DNA of 64,000 nt from Epiperipatus broadwayi (taxonomy: Eukaryota > Onychophora > Udeonychophora > Euonychophora > Peripatidae), in the NCBI GenBank assembly GCA_028023455.1, contig JAQFVV010000030.1, forward strand, positions 2,686,501 to 2,750,500. Reading direction: 5' to 3'. The notes under the pieces were generated by a model that was not told where the DNA came from, searched no databases, and saw only the letters and a list, made by a program, of their open reading frames with translations. The translations under genes and the position numbers were made by a program. This document shows, piece by piece, positions 37,723-48,125 of this stretch. Position 1 is the first letter of the stretch. Every line of letters begins with the position of its first letter.

Positions 37723-40015
37723 TGTGTTGGTCATTTTATGGGTGACCACACACAACATGGCTGTAGTTGAACCTACAGCTCAGTTATAGATAATTACAAT
37801 TATTAATTTATGTAACTATGATATAATCAGTATAAAATGGATGAAGTGTCTGTGTATATATTTTTTTACCCACACACACATTCAAGAATATTAATTTCCA
37901 AATTGTAAATTGACGCATAATATATATGCATATAATATTTTTGTTTCATTTTATTTTATTTTAATAAATGTAAATGTCCTACATCAATAACTTTATATAA
38001 ATTTTTTAATTATTTTTTCTGTAAAAAGTTATTTACATGTTGGAACATGTTATAAAGAAAATAAAAATATATAAAATAATTAAACAGCAATTGTAAATGT
38101 TCCAAGTGTCTGTACTTTATTTTTAAATCATAAGATTTTCTATATTAATGCATTATGAAAAGTCAGGTGGCCTTTGTTTTACCAAATATAAAAATACAAT
38201 AATGTATTAATGGCCTTTCTGCTTTGTTTTCTTATTTTTACAAACAAAAGGGTTCAAAGAATTTGGATACCAAGGCAGAGATAGAAAAATTTTGTTTATT
38301 TGTTCTATTAGCTATGTTTAATTTTAATCTGTAACAAAAGAATTTTTTTTTTTGTATTTAAATTTGAAACTGATGTTATCACTATAATGGTCTGAGTAGC
38401 CCAGATAAAATTAAATTAAAAGTAATATATAAAATCAATTAAAGATAACATTCTTTAAAAGAAAACTATGAGTTCTTGCAATCATATTTTTCCAAGTTCT
38501 CAACAGTAGTAGTTATATTAAGAGTTCTTGCAATCATATTTTTCCAAGTTCTCTCAGATGTATTTTTTCCAGTCTTCCGAGGTATAGCCAGAGAGATGCT
38601 CAGAGTGAGCTAAGCTTTTTGGTATATATTGTGTGACCATTGCAGCCATCTTGCCTTATATTTTAATCACTGCAAATGTTTCATGACTGTAAATTAATGC
38701 AAAGGTTACTTACACAGAATACCACTGCTATTGAGTACTGACCTAATAATTGAATGGTGATAGCTAGTCAGTATGGGGGAGATTGGGATTGCCAAAATTT
38801 TAGGATGCTAATGAGCTCCTGTCGCTTCTGGTTACAAGATGTACTTGCCTCATATCCAGGCCACAATCTAGAAGACATGAACAGTTAAGAAAGAGCATAG
38901 GTCAAGTCTCTACTGAATTAATTTCTAATAAAGTAAATAGCAGTGTTCATCTGAATGCCACAGCATTAACAAACTCAAAATGAAAATTATTTCTACATCA
39001 ACCAGTGAGATAATTATGGGGATGAAGCCCACTTCAGTGCACCTGTCCAGCTTCATCCAAACCATTAAAATGTAGCCACCCAGGTTTAGCAAATATTGAT
39101 GATGAAGATCACCTGACCATTGTAATGAAAAGAAAGAAGTCCTTGATGCCCTGGTAAACAGATGTGTATAGCATGTTCAGAGACCCCATGTTCACATGTA
39201 TGTTAAATCATTTATCTGCTATGTGCCGGATTCTTTAAGTTAGTGATTCTTCTATCTTTAGTTTAAAATGCATGATTTTAAAATACTATTAAACTGTGAA
39301 ATGAATACAGAAAGGTGCATACATATATGACCAAATATTTAATTATCTCCTATTACTTTTTATATTGCCTAATATATACATGTGGGTATAGAACTCAGAC
39401 CACTTCATCCAAACATTTTAATGAATTAAGGGAAACTGATTAAATAATATCTTTTTTTTTATTTGAGCAATTGGTGGTGGGATAATGGGGTTTAAGAAAT
39501 GTTAATTGATATATGTAATAAATATTATATAACCTATTTTATTGTTGAATGTGCTATATTTATTTTCTTTCATTTCCTAAAATTATAAAGTAAATATATT
39601 TCCAAGAGTGGCTTTAAAATTTCTTTATGTTTAACCTGAGATAAAAGGGCTGAGCATAGCATAATGGGATATGACTTTATCAGGCCTTAGAACATTGGTA
39701 TATGTTATGTAATAGGTTGGGAGTTGTATATCCTTCCGGTTGGGGATTTTCTCTATCTGGCAGTGGCATGTAAAGACATGAATTATTCATGGTCTTTGAA
39801 AGGTATAGTGTTTAACCTTTTGATATCCATTTGCATGGTAACAAAATAATCAACCATGGTTCAATATATTGCTAGATTTATAATGTATTAATATAAATTA
39901 GGTTATAAAATTCATATTTCTATTAAAATTATTATTGAGATTTCACCCTGAGATGGTATAATCACTTCATGCTTGATATGTATGCCTAAAAATTAGAACT
40001 GGTTGAGGTGTGCCT
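37723..40015 (+). mobile_element. 3' LTR of the composite element (2.29 kb)
   Basis: The uninterrupted copy runs from TGTGTTGGTCATTTT to GAGGTGTGCCT. It serves as the reference showing what was inserted in the 5' LTR. It has its own 52-bp-period duplication at 38470-38553 (TTCTTGCAATCATATTTTTC twice). No coding frame is conserved with the other LTR. Confidence 0.8.
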
Positions 40016-40020
40016 GGTAC

Positions 40021-40968
40021 AGTATGGAGAACCATTTGATAGAAATCTTTGTTGCTCTTCTTGCGTAATCAAGTGAATAGTCTAGTGGTCAAAGCATTAC
40101 TTCAAATTTTGTTCACAGCTGTTATAACAAAGTAAAGTGATTGATGCAATTTGTCACTAACGTTCTTGGCCACTAAATGTTGCCTATGAATTATGCAATA
40201 AACTTCAAACATGTCAGGTACATGTTGTTTTAGGTAACTTATAAAACTGTGATAATGACCAACCATAATTAGTGCTCTATCTGTCACAACAGATATTATA
40301 TTTGTCAATGGCATCACTTTTCCCCTAAAACTGCTCCATTAAATTAAAAATCAGTTTATCTCTGGTGTGAGTTTCTAAAGTTCTAGCAAAAAGCAGCTCT
40401 TCATACACTTCCTGATCATAAATAAAGCAAATGTATGCCAGCAACAAAGCTTCATTACCGGGTAATGTTGATTTGTCCAATTGAAGGGAAAAGCTTTTTT
40501 TTAAAAAAAAGATTACATAAACAGTTTTCCACATCATGACCCATTTTATCAATATGTCTTTGAACTGTGCTCAAAGAAATCCTTTTTATAATATCTTGTG
40601 CAGGTTTGTGGAGTTCAGTGTTCAATATCTTTTCAACAGCTGATAGAATTAGTTTTTACCCTATGATATGCAGCTCACCAGATTTCACCATGATAAGGGA
40701 TATATTGTATAATGCTTATAATCCATCATATTAATTAAACAAATATATTATCTATTGTAGTTCTCTTCAGAATTTTATCTTTAAGTGATTGAAAGTATAA
40801 TTCTTTTTTTTTGTCAGGGTAAATTCTGTTCAAGTGATCTGCTAGTTTTGATGGTTTTATAGCATCCTTGCTAAAGGCTTTTTCGCATATGAAGCACATT
40901 GATAAATGTTTGTTTGATAATGTTGAGACAAATCCTAGCTTCAAATAGACTAAACAGTATGTCTGCAT
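40021..40968 (-). pseudogene. hAT (BED/SCAND3/ZBED-like) transposase, N-terminal half
   Basis: On the minus strand a BED-type finger comes first: YLKLGFVSTLSN, CFICEKAFSKDAIKPSKLADHL. Its first Cys pair and His are present, but the last His is replaced (RIYPD instead of KHP). Next come LSTVQRHIDKMGHDVENCL, FSLQLDKSTLPGNEALLLAY (first catalytic Asp), VVTDRALIMVGHYHSFI (second Asp), VYCIIHRQHLVAKNVSDKL and ALTTRLFT...DFYQMVLHTV. It stops exactly where the family has HTEVRWLSRG, and the second half resumes at 24651-25407. Stops and frameshifts show it is dead. Confidence 0.87.
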
Positions 40969-41498
40969 TTCTTTTTTAATTCAGTCATATTATCATAAGA
41001 AATAAAACTTTTTATTGACAAACAATTTTGACAGCCTCTGTGATAAAAAACAATAAACTATGTACTTAGTTGATTCAAAAGATTTTTGTTCAAACTCAAA
41101 TAAATAAATTGTGTCCTCTCATTTTCTTTTTCATAGTACAGCTCCTCAATAAATAATTATTTTCCAAGTTCAAAACACAAATAATTATGTCACATCAAAT
41201 GAAATTTATAGTGTTTTATGAAAGCATGACTGCACAAGTCTGATGGATTCCGCTAATATCAAATATGGTTTCAGCTCACCATGAGCAAGTGTGGACATGC
41301 ACTGGTTTTTCATGTCCGCACTTGCTTTAATCTGTTCAATAAGGCAATTCACAGCCATGTTTGTGCTACATATATTTTTATGCATTCTTATGTGCGACTC
41401 TGTTAATGACACATTTTGTTTTTTTGTTCACAAGTTTGGTAAGTAATGTGTTTTTATCAAAAAAAGTATTTTTTTAATTATTTTATTTCTTATTTAGG
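40969..41498 (-). other. hAT leader region
   Basis: This lies between the BED finger and the Penelope-like insertion and is probably the 5' untranslated part of the hAT element. A 68-codon minus-strand frame at 41206-41412 matches nothing I know. Confidence 0.4.
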
Positions 41499-41511
41499 TA
41501 CCTATTGGAAT
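41499..41511. repeat. 13-bp target-site duplication, left
   Basis: TACCTATTGGAAT is repeated exactly at 45146-45158 on the other side of the Penelope-like element. Confidence 0.85.
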
Positions 41512-41555
41512 AACTTCTCTTCCTCTTTCCTTCTTTATTTTTGCTTTTCTAATAT

Positions 41556-41916
41556 ATAACATATAATAACCACATTCCACTCTTTTGACACTTTGAAACA
41601 AAATATATTTATTTAATTAATATTACAGTTTCGACTGTTCCAAGCAGTCTTCATCAGATCTACAAAAATTTAAACATTATATTAATACAACCATATTTCA
41701 TACATATATCTATTAAATTTTTACAATTTTACCAACTTAATTATTACCATAAGTTTATTCATAAAACTTACTATTATATAACTTTAAAATCTACTTTACC
41801 CTTTATTTCTATTCTTAGTTATTATTATACTAATATTTATTCACCTTTTTTTTTGCCATAATTTTATAAATTCAATGTAATATTAATAAAATCTTTCTTA
41901 TATTACTATATTCATA
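41556..41916. repeat. PLE inverted terminal repeat, left arm
   Basis: This is the reverse complement of 44801-45145 with few mismatches and one gap of about 14 bp near 41885. It carries the hammerhead core on the minus strand. Confidence 0.9.
41620..41668 (-). ncRNA. Hammerhead ribozyme core in the left PLE repeat
   Basis: On the minus strand CUGAUGA is followed by a 5-bp stem GACUG/CAGUC with loop, then GAAAC and UGUA. These are the conserved boxes of a type I hammerhead with a minimal stem III. Hammerheads are established components of PLE terminal repeats. Stem I pairing is weak by eye, so activity is uncertain. Confidence 0.55.
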
Positions 41917-42274
41917 TATTTAACCTTATTTTACATATTACTTTATTCACAAATTTAACTTTATTTTACATTTCACCTATTATCTTAATTTTTAATTATC
42001 TTATTCCATTCCTTAATTCCATTTTACCCATATTTTATTCCTGCCTCTTCCATTTACTTATCCCTTATAAAATTATTTTAATTATTTTAATTCTTATATG
42101 TATTTTTATTTTATTTCTTACCTTATTATCTACTAAACTCTCTCTACTCCACCATTTTCTATCCCATAATATACTCTAATTTCTTTTAATCTATATACAG
42201 CTCCCTCTATTATCTATTATACAAACTACTTATTTTAATTCTTATTAGTTTTCACTGTTTATTTTATTTATTTT

Positions 42275-44743
42275 TTATACTAAGATAGTTTTTAAACCAC
42301 TTTCTCTATTAATATTTGGATTTATCTTCTTTATTAAAATTGCCTCCCTTATTTTTCTATCCCTCCTACTACTTGCATAACTTATCATTCTAATATTCTC
42401 TTTTTCTAGTTTATGACCTGTCTCCATAAAATGCATATATACCGGTGATCCTCTATCATATTTATGTTGTTTTAACCTAGTATATATTGAATTTTTCGTC
42501 TCACCAACATATTTATTTGTAATCCCTTTATCCCTACATTTTCTACATTCTATCTCATAAACCCCATTTATATATTTCTTCTCCCCACTTATATACCTAT
42601 TATCTAAAATATCCATTACATTTTTCTTCCTTTTATTCACTACTTTATATTTAATATCATTTTTAAAATCTTTATTAATTTTTTTAATAATATTATTAAT
42701 TCCCCTTACTATACTACTATCATTAACTTTTATTCCTATGTATTCCTTCTTTTCTTTTCTTTTCCCTTCATCCTTTCCCTCTTTTTTATATAACTCTTCT
42801 ATCTTTTTTATATTGTTTTTTATTACCTTTTCTGGATATTCATTTTTCTTAAAATCTTCCTTTATTCTATTTATTTCCTTATCATATTCCTCTCCTTCAT
42901 CACAATAATATTTTGCTCTATATACCTTAGAACTTATAGCACTAATCTTATGCTTAATATCCATATTAGAACCCCAATTTACTGCATTTGTAATACCCAT
43001 TTTTCTATGCACTTCTGTTTTTACTTCACATCTTTTCTCATAATATTCCTTCTTTATCATTATATCTAGATATGCCAATCTATTATCATTCTCCCATTCT
43101 ATTATAAAATGTATCTTCTTCTCTATTTTATTTCTTTTGTCTATAAATCTTTTTATCTGTCTCTCACCCCTATTAAATATTAACAGAAAATCATCCACAT
43201 ATCTTTTAATTAATATTGGTGCATTCTCATCCCTTATCATTTGATCTTCCATATCCTGCATATATATCTCACTCAATACCCCACTCAATGCACCTCCTAT
43301 TAACAATCCTTCTTTCTGTTTATAAAACCCTCCATTAAATTCAAAAGTTATATCTTTACATATCTTTACAACATATTTCCATTAAATTCTGTACTATCTC
43401 TACAGGTATTTCTATTTCCCTTTCCCTATCTTCCTTATATTTATTAATTGCCAAATTAATTGCTCTTTCTACATCAATATTTGTATACATGGACACTACA
43501 TCCATCTTTACCATTGTCAATCTATATTTACTATATTCTTTTACTTTTGTCTTAATTTCTTTTACTAAATCTTTATTATTCTTTATAAATGTCTTACTTT
43601 CTCTATTTACATATTTTCTGAATATCTTTCCTAACCATTTCGATACTCTATCATAATATGACCCCTTTCCATTAATCACCGGTCTTAATGATATACCTTC
43701 TTTATAAATCTTTGGTGCCCCATATATTTTTGCCACTTCACAATCCTTAGTAACTAAGTTCTCTAATAATCCTCTATTTACTAATCCTTTGTTATATAAA
43801 CCTTTAATCATTGTATATATTTTTTTATTATTCACCCCTGTATCATCTTTCTTTATCTTTATAAAAAATTCTTCTTCTAACATCTCTTCCATCTTTTTTA
43901 TATAATCATGTTTATACATCATAACTAATTTTCCTCCTTTATCCGATTTAATAAACATTATTTCTCTACCATATTTCTTTTTCATTTCAATAATATGATT
44001 TACCTTTGTTCTTTCTTTTTTCCTACCTTTCTATCCTTTACGTTTTTAATTCTATATATCAGATTATTTACTTCTTCCTTTAACTTCTCAAACCATTTTT
44101 TATCATCTTTATTAATTATACTATAAACATCTTTATTTTGATAATAATATATCCCATATTTTTCCTCCATATACTTCTGTAACATTATCTCCATTCCTAC
44201 CTGCACCTCCATTATATCTCTTCTTTTATTATTTCCATATGAAACATATTTTATTCCTTTATTTATCATTCTTATTTCTTCTTCTTCTTCTAATTTTATT
44301 TTTGTCAGATTACATACATTGTTTTCTTTTCCTATTTCTTCTCTTTTCTCACCCTGTTCCTCTTCTCTTTCCTTTACTATTTTATCCAATTTCTTTTCAT
44401 GTCTTATTCTAGTTCTATTATTTATCATATCCTTCTTCCTATTATACAATTGTTGAAATATTCCTTCTTCTTTTTTAGTAATTCTATTAACCAATTTCCT
44501 TTCTAATTGTTCTATTTCTTTATAAATTGTTCTTTTATTTCTGTACCCATTCTTTATATATTCTTTTAATAATCTTCTTTCCATATTCCTTATCATCTCT
44601 CTTTTATCCTTCATAATTCTTCTTAACTTTCTCATTTTAATAAAATTTGGTATAGCATCTTTACTTGAACATTCCTTCATAAACCATATATTATTCTTAA
44701 CATTACTAAATCTTATTAGCAGTCTCCATCTTCTATTCACCAT
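42275..44743 (-). pseudogene. PLE polyprotein: N-terminal domain, RT, GIY-YIG endonuclease
   Basis: The first ~245 residues (44743-44000) are Lys/Arg/Glu-rich and include WFMKECSSKDAIPNFIK, matching the PLE N-terminal region. A one-base shift near 44020 leads into the RT frame (from 43985). There I see FIKSDKGGKLVM, KIYGAPKIYKEG, RPVING and VKMDVVSMYTNI (catalytic Asp). A 10-bp tandem duplication (43351-43370) then breaks the frame. It resumes at 43306 with GGALSGVLSEIY and RYVDDF (catalytic pair, about 43190-43201). The GIY-YIG domain follows: C-x2-C (residues 254 and 257 of this last frame), GVY at 248-250, YVGET at 266-270, Arg 277 and Glu 321 in REAILIKKINP. Catalytic residues of both enzymes are kept. 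It is nearly intact, dead by two small indels. Confidence 0.9.
43351..43370 (-). repeat. 10-bp tandem duplication breaking the PLE reverse transcriptase
   Basis: TATCTTTACA occurs twice in tandem. Counting it once keeps the frame open across the junction between the two RT fragments, so this is the inactivating change. Confidence 0.8.
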
Positions 44744-44800
44744 TCTTGATACTTCTTCTCCTTCTACATTTCTTATATAAATTATAAAGTTTTTAAATTA

Positions 44801-45145
44801 TGAATATAGTAATATAATAATATTACATTGAAATTATAAAATTATGGCAAAAAAAAAGGTGAATAAATATTAGTATAATAATAACTAAGAATAGAAATAA
44901 AGGGTAAAGTAGATTTTAAAGTTATATAATAGTAAGTTTTATGAATAAACTTTTGGTAATAATTAAGTTGGTAAAATTGTAAAAATTTAATAGATATATG
45001 TATGAAATATGGTTGTATTAATATAATGTTTAAATTTTTGTAGATCTGACGAAGACTGCTTGGAACAGTCGAAACTGTATTATTAATAAATAAATATATT
45101 TTGCTTCAAAGTGTCAAAAGAGTGGAATGTGGTTATTATATGTTA
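44801..45145. repeat. PLE inverted terminal repeat, right arm
   Basis: This is the reverse complement of 41556-41916. It begins after the polyprotein start and ends at the target duplication. Confidence 0.9.
45037..45085 (+). ncRNA. Hammerhead ribozyme core in the right PLE repeat
   Basis: On the plus strand CUGACGA, stem GACUG/CAGUC, GAAAC and UGUA are present, as in the left arm with one change in box 1 (C for U at the variable position). It faces away from the coding strand because the repeat is inverted. Confidence 0.55.
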
Positions 45146-45158
45146 TACCTATTGGAAT
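45146..45158. repeat. 13-bp target-site duplication, right
   Basis: This is an exact copy of 41499-41511 and ends the Penelope-like insertion. Confidence 0.85.
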
Positions 45159-45311
45159 CATAGATATTTTGAAGTAACAAACAAATAACAATAGTAAGGG
45201 GGTCTATTTTTGCTATTGTCAATCCCTAAAGTTTTTTATTGAAACTATTGATTTTTATAAAGTTCAAATCGACTTCAGAGGGTTCATATTGGCCACTTTT
45301 GGGAACTCCTG
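45159..45311 (-). mobile_element. 5' end of the hAT element with a hAT-like terminus
   Basis: On the minus strand this begins CAGGAGTTCCCAAAAGTGG, close to the CAGNGGTTCYCAAA type of hAT terminus. It lies upstream of the transposase halves and on the same strand. The partner terminus left of 24651 was not found, and an 8-bp duplication could not be confirmed. Confidence 0.6.
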
Positions 45312-45927
45312 ATTTAGTATTTAATAAATTGACTTTATTGATTTGAAAAATAATTTGTTGTGATTTTCTAATTGTGATTATATAAGCGTCAAATAATAGT
45401 CTTTTATTTATTTCTTGTTGTTATGATTTGGATATTGTAAATTGTAAGGCTATTTGAAAAAACCATATATATATATGGTTTTAAATATAATTTTGTGAGG
45501 ATTACAAAGAAATTATAACTCAAGATGTAATTTAAACTTAGTTCATGATGAATTAGAAATTATGAACAAACAATAAAGTAATAATTATTTCAGATGTTGA
45601 AATTTCTTTTTTTTTCCTTATTTTTTAAATGGTTATCACTATTTGTCTTAGACTTATTGTTTTCCTTAGTTTTTCTAGTTTCTATTAATGTATTTTTTTT
45701 GCTCTAACATAATTAAAACTGAAGTTATTGTGAAAATTGTGTCTCAGGTCAGTTTTTAAAAAAATTCAATATGGCATCCAAGAACCAAACAGATTATGTG
45801 CATAAGAAAACCTCTTACCACTATTAAGTACTTTTATCCTAATACAATAGGTTTACTCAACAAGTGTATATTAGTATTTATGAGATATCACATGATCACA
45901 TTTCCTATACTAGCACATTAATTGTTG

Positions 45928-46387
45928 ATAAACAGAGCACAACTCTCCATACAGTATTGCCACCTGTGCTAAACAGAGTAATCAATGGATGCCAGAAGGC
46001 TTGTGCATAAAATCCCTATCTAATGCCTACTCATCCAATATCCCCAGACTAGTTTCTGGCTTGTGGCCTTCGTCAGTGAGGAGCTTTGGATCTGAGAGCA
46101 CTGCATCTAGATCTTAGGATCTAATGCAACCCTCTAGCAAACACCTTTTATCTCTACTTAACTACTAAACTATGAGAATGAAATTGAAAACACAAAAAAT
46201 ATTTTCAATCTAAGCTCAATAGCTTAAATAGTCATATGGGTCTGAACTCAGTTCAGCACCCATACATTTTGGTGTCTTTGGCTCTTTTACAACCATAGCC
46301 ACCACTATCCTATTAGGCAGGATTGGTGTTAAACCATTAAGCATCACACAGGTGGCAATACTGTATGGAGAGTTGTGCTCTATTTAT
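45928..46387 (-). mobile_element. 460-bp element with 41-bp inverted ends and an internal hammerhead
   Basis: The termini 45928-45968 and 46347-46387 are inverted repeats with one mismatch; the core is GAGCACAACTCTCCATACAG. The element encodes no protein. A hammerhead motif lies inside on the minus strand (46081-46042). A fragment of the same family occurs at 8118-8181. It is likely a non-autonomous element related to ribozyme-bearing retroelements (PLE or metazoan retrozymes), or a DNA-type MITE that captured the ribozyme. No clear target duplication is seen. Confidence 0.8.
46042..46081 (-). ncRNA. Type I hammerhead ribozyme motif
   Basis: Read on the minus strand, stem I pairs CCUCA with UGGGG (one wobble). 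It is followed by box CUGACGA, stem II GGC/GCC around CACAA, box GAAA, a minimal stem III (A-U and C-G) closing a UA loop, and cleavage triplet GUC directly before the second strand of stem I. All invariant core bases are in place. One extra A beside stem II is the only irregularity. Short stem III is typical of hammerheads in animal retroelements. Confidence 0.65.
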
Positions 46388-47599
46388 GAGATAGTTATGT
46401 TTAGTTAACATTATTTTCATTTTATTCTATTACAATTAGCTCACAAATTTGAGGGTAATCTGAAATATTAGCTTGTTGTATTTTTATTCCATTACAAAAA
46501 TGGTGATCATTAATTGGGCTATACTTTTATTCTGTTACAACTGGTGTTTCAAGTTCAGAGGTTATATTAAAGTATTTTTTTCTTATATTATTTTTATTCT
46601 GTTCTGAATATTTCCCAAATCTGTGGTGCTATTAAGTAAAAGCCAATTACAATTTGTATTCTGTTTTAATACATTGAACTCTATATATACATATAGTTTA
46701 AGAGCATTGGTATTTGGTAATACTTCAATGCTAAAAGAAATAAAATTTGAAAATCGCTCAATTGGTGCAATTTAATTTTCTTTTTTTAGTTAGTATAATT
46801 TATTTTTAGAAATGCACAGTTATTTGTGTATTTGATATCTATTGAATTAAAGTAAAGTTAAAATTGGAAGGAATGAAAATACACACAGATTGTTAATCCA
46901 GATAAACAAAAGAAAAAATCCACATGCAAGTGATTACAATCAGAGTTCTACCAATAATTAAATATGGCCAAAAGGATTTATAAAAAAAAAAAGACTTTGT
47001 TGCTAAAAAGGAAAAAATGTACAAGATTATCAACTTGTGTTCGATAACAAAACAAAAGATGAAAAAAAATAAGAGAAAAAATGTAAAACTGAGCAGGGTA
47101 TAAAACAAAGCAGACAACTGCAGAGAGGGTTCTTTTGGCTGACTGTTTCTGTGGATTTTGGATAGAGAAAATGCCTCTATCTAGGGCTACTCATTTGCTG
47201 AACCAAGTCATCATGCAGAAGTGGAAAGCCGAGTATTTGTGGACACCTTCTTTCATCATAAAAAGGTCACTACAAAGAGCTTTTGAGTCTAGCCTTAAAC
47301 ATAGCAGGAATGTGAAAATGTCAACAAATCAAATTTAATTATCAATGATTTCTTCATCCCAAGAAATACATATATGCTACTATGATCTCTATAAACCCAT
47401 GGAACTTACCAGTAAGTTATAATTCATATCCTAACTTGTGTCTGATTCAACATTTGCAAACTAAACTTAAACTATAAGCTTATAATACTAATAAAGAGAC
47501 ATTCACTGTTTTATTATTGAAGGACCTATTTCAGTTATGGCTTATTAGAGAAAAACTGAAGAAGATTGTAATATGAATGGTTTGAGCTAATTTATCTTA
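46388..47599. other. AT-rich stretch
   Basis: No supported gene was found. Frames at 46893-47117 (minus) and 47135-47338 (plus) have no recognisable family. Confidence 0.4.
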
Positions 47600-48125
47600 A
47601 TAAAATTGTAATGTCATCCCTCACTAAGAAGGCATGGCAGTAAATAATTTCAATTATTACTGATTAATGATAACAACAACTGTTTATTTACAATAAATAC
47701 ATATAACTCACATTGAACTGACATTAATATGATCAAATGATGCTTACATAAAACCAGCCTCACGGCTTATGATAAATAATGAAAGATGCTTACATAATAC
47801 TGGTCTCACAGCTTACAATAAATAATGATAAAGCATGGATGGCCTATGTCTGCTTGGGCACTTTCTGGGATGGAGTCCACTGGATCATGAGGTCTGGCTT
47901 CACCTAGTATGCTGTCTTCTGGTTCCATTGTTATTTCATGATGCTTCTGACTGAGCCTTAAATACTGCTCTTCTCATCCATGCACAGGAGTCTGGGATAT
48001 CTTTCAAATCCATGTTCACTCCAAAGTCCATATTCTAAAACGGAACTGCTATTCACTCTGAGGTCTATGAGTTTACAATGCAGAAGAGGGAGGGGAAGAT
48101 AAAACTGGAACTGTTATCTTTTTTT
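47600..48125 (-). repeat. GC-richer patch, possible solo LTR or old repeat
   Basis: The patch is less AT-rich than its flanks and has no frame. On the minus strand an AATAAACAG signal lies before a GGGATGACA end near 47620, which could be an LTR 3' end. It contains the tandem duplication at 47739-47830. The left and right limits are guesses. Confidence 0.25.
47739..47830. repeat. 46-bp tandem duplication
   Basis: Two diverged units start with GATGCTTACATAA at 47739 and 47785 and end with GATAAATAATGA or AATAAATAATGA. Confidence 0.8.

Larger units (their letters stand above)
25413..40015 (+). mobile_element. Composite LTR element inserted in the hAT gene (full span)
   Basis: The span runs from TGTGCCGGTCACTC to GAGGTGTGCCT and is flanked by GGTAT (25408-25412) and GGTAC (40016-40020). 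This is a 5-bp target duplication with one change. Removing it joins the two halves of the hAT gene. It comprises a 5' LTR split by three later insertions, an internal part of about 1.05 kb (36668-37722), a polypurine tract and a 2.29-kb 3' LTR. I recognise no gag or pol, so it is a non-autonomous or internally deleted element. The ends do not show a canonical CA terminus. Confidence 0.75.
41512..45145 (-). mobile_element. Penelope-like element (PLE) with GIY-YIG endonuclease
   Basis: This is a 3.6-kb retroelement with coding on the minus strand. It is flanked by the 13-bp duplication TACCTATTGGAAT and bounded by long inverted terminal repeats (41556-41916 and 44801-45145). The left end has 44 extra pyrimidine-rich bases. 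It encodes the usual PLE order: N-terminal domain, RT, GIY-YIG. Inverted rather than direct terminal repeats are a known variant in Penelope elements. It has few disruptions and similar arms, so it is the youngest-looking insertion here. Confidence 0.9.

Noticed and set aside
47135-47338. Frame with WKAEYLW, reminiscent of a retroelement integrase tail
   Set aside because: The resemblance covers only a few residues and nothing nearby supports a pol gene.
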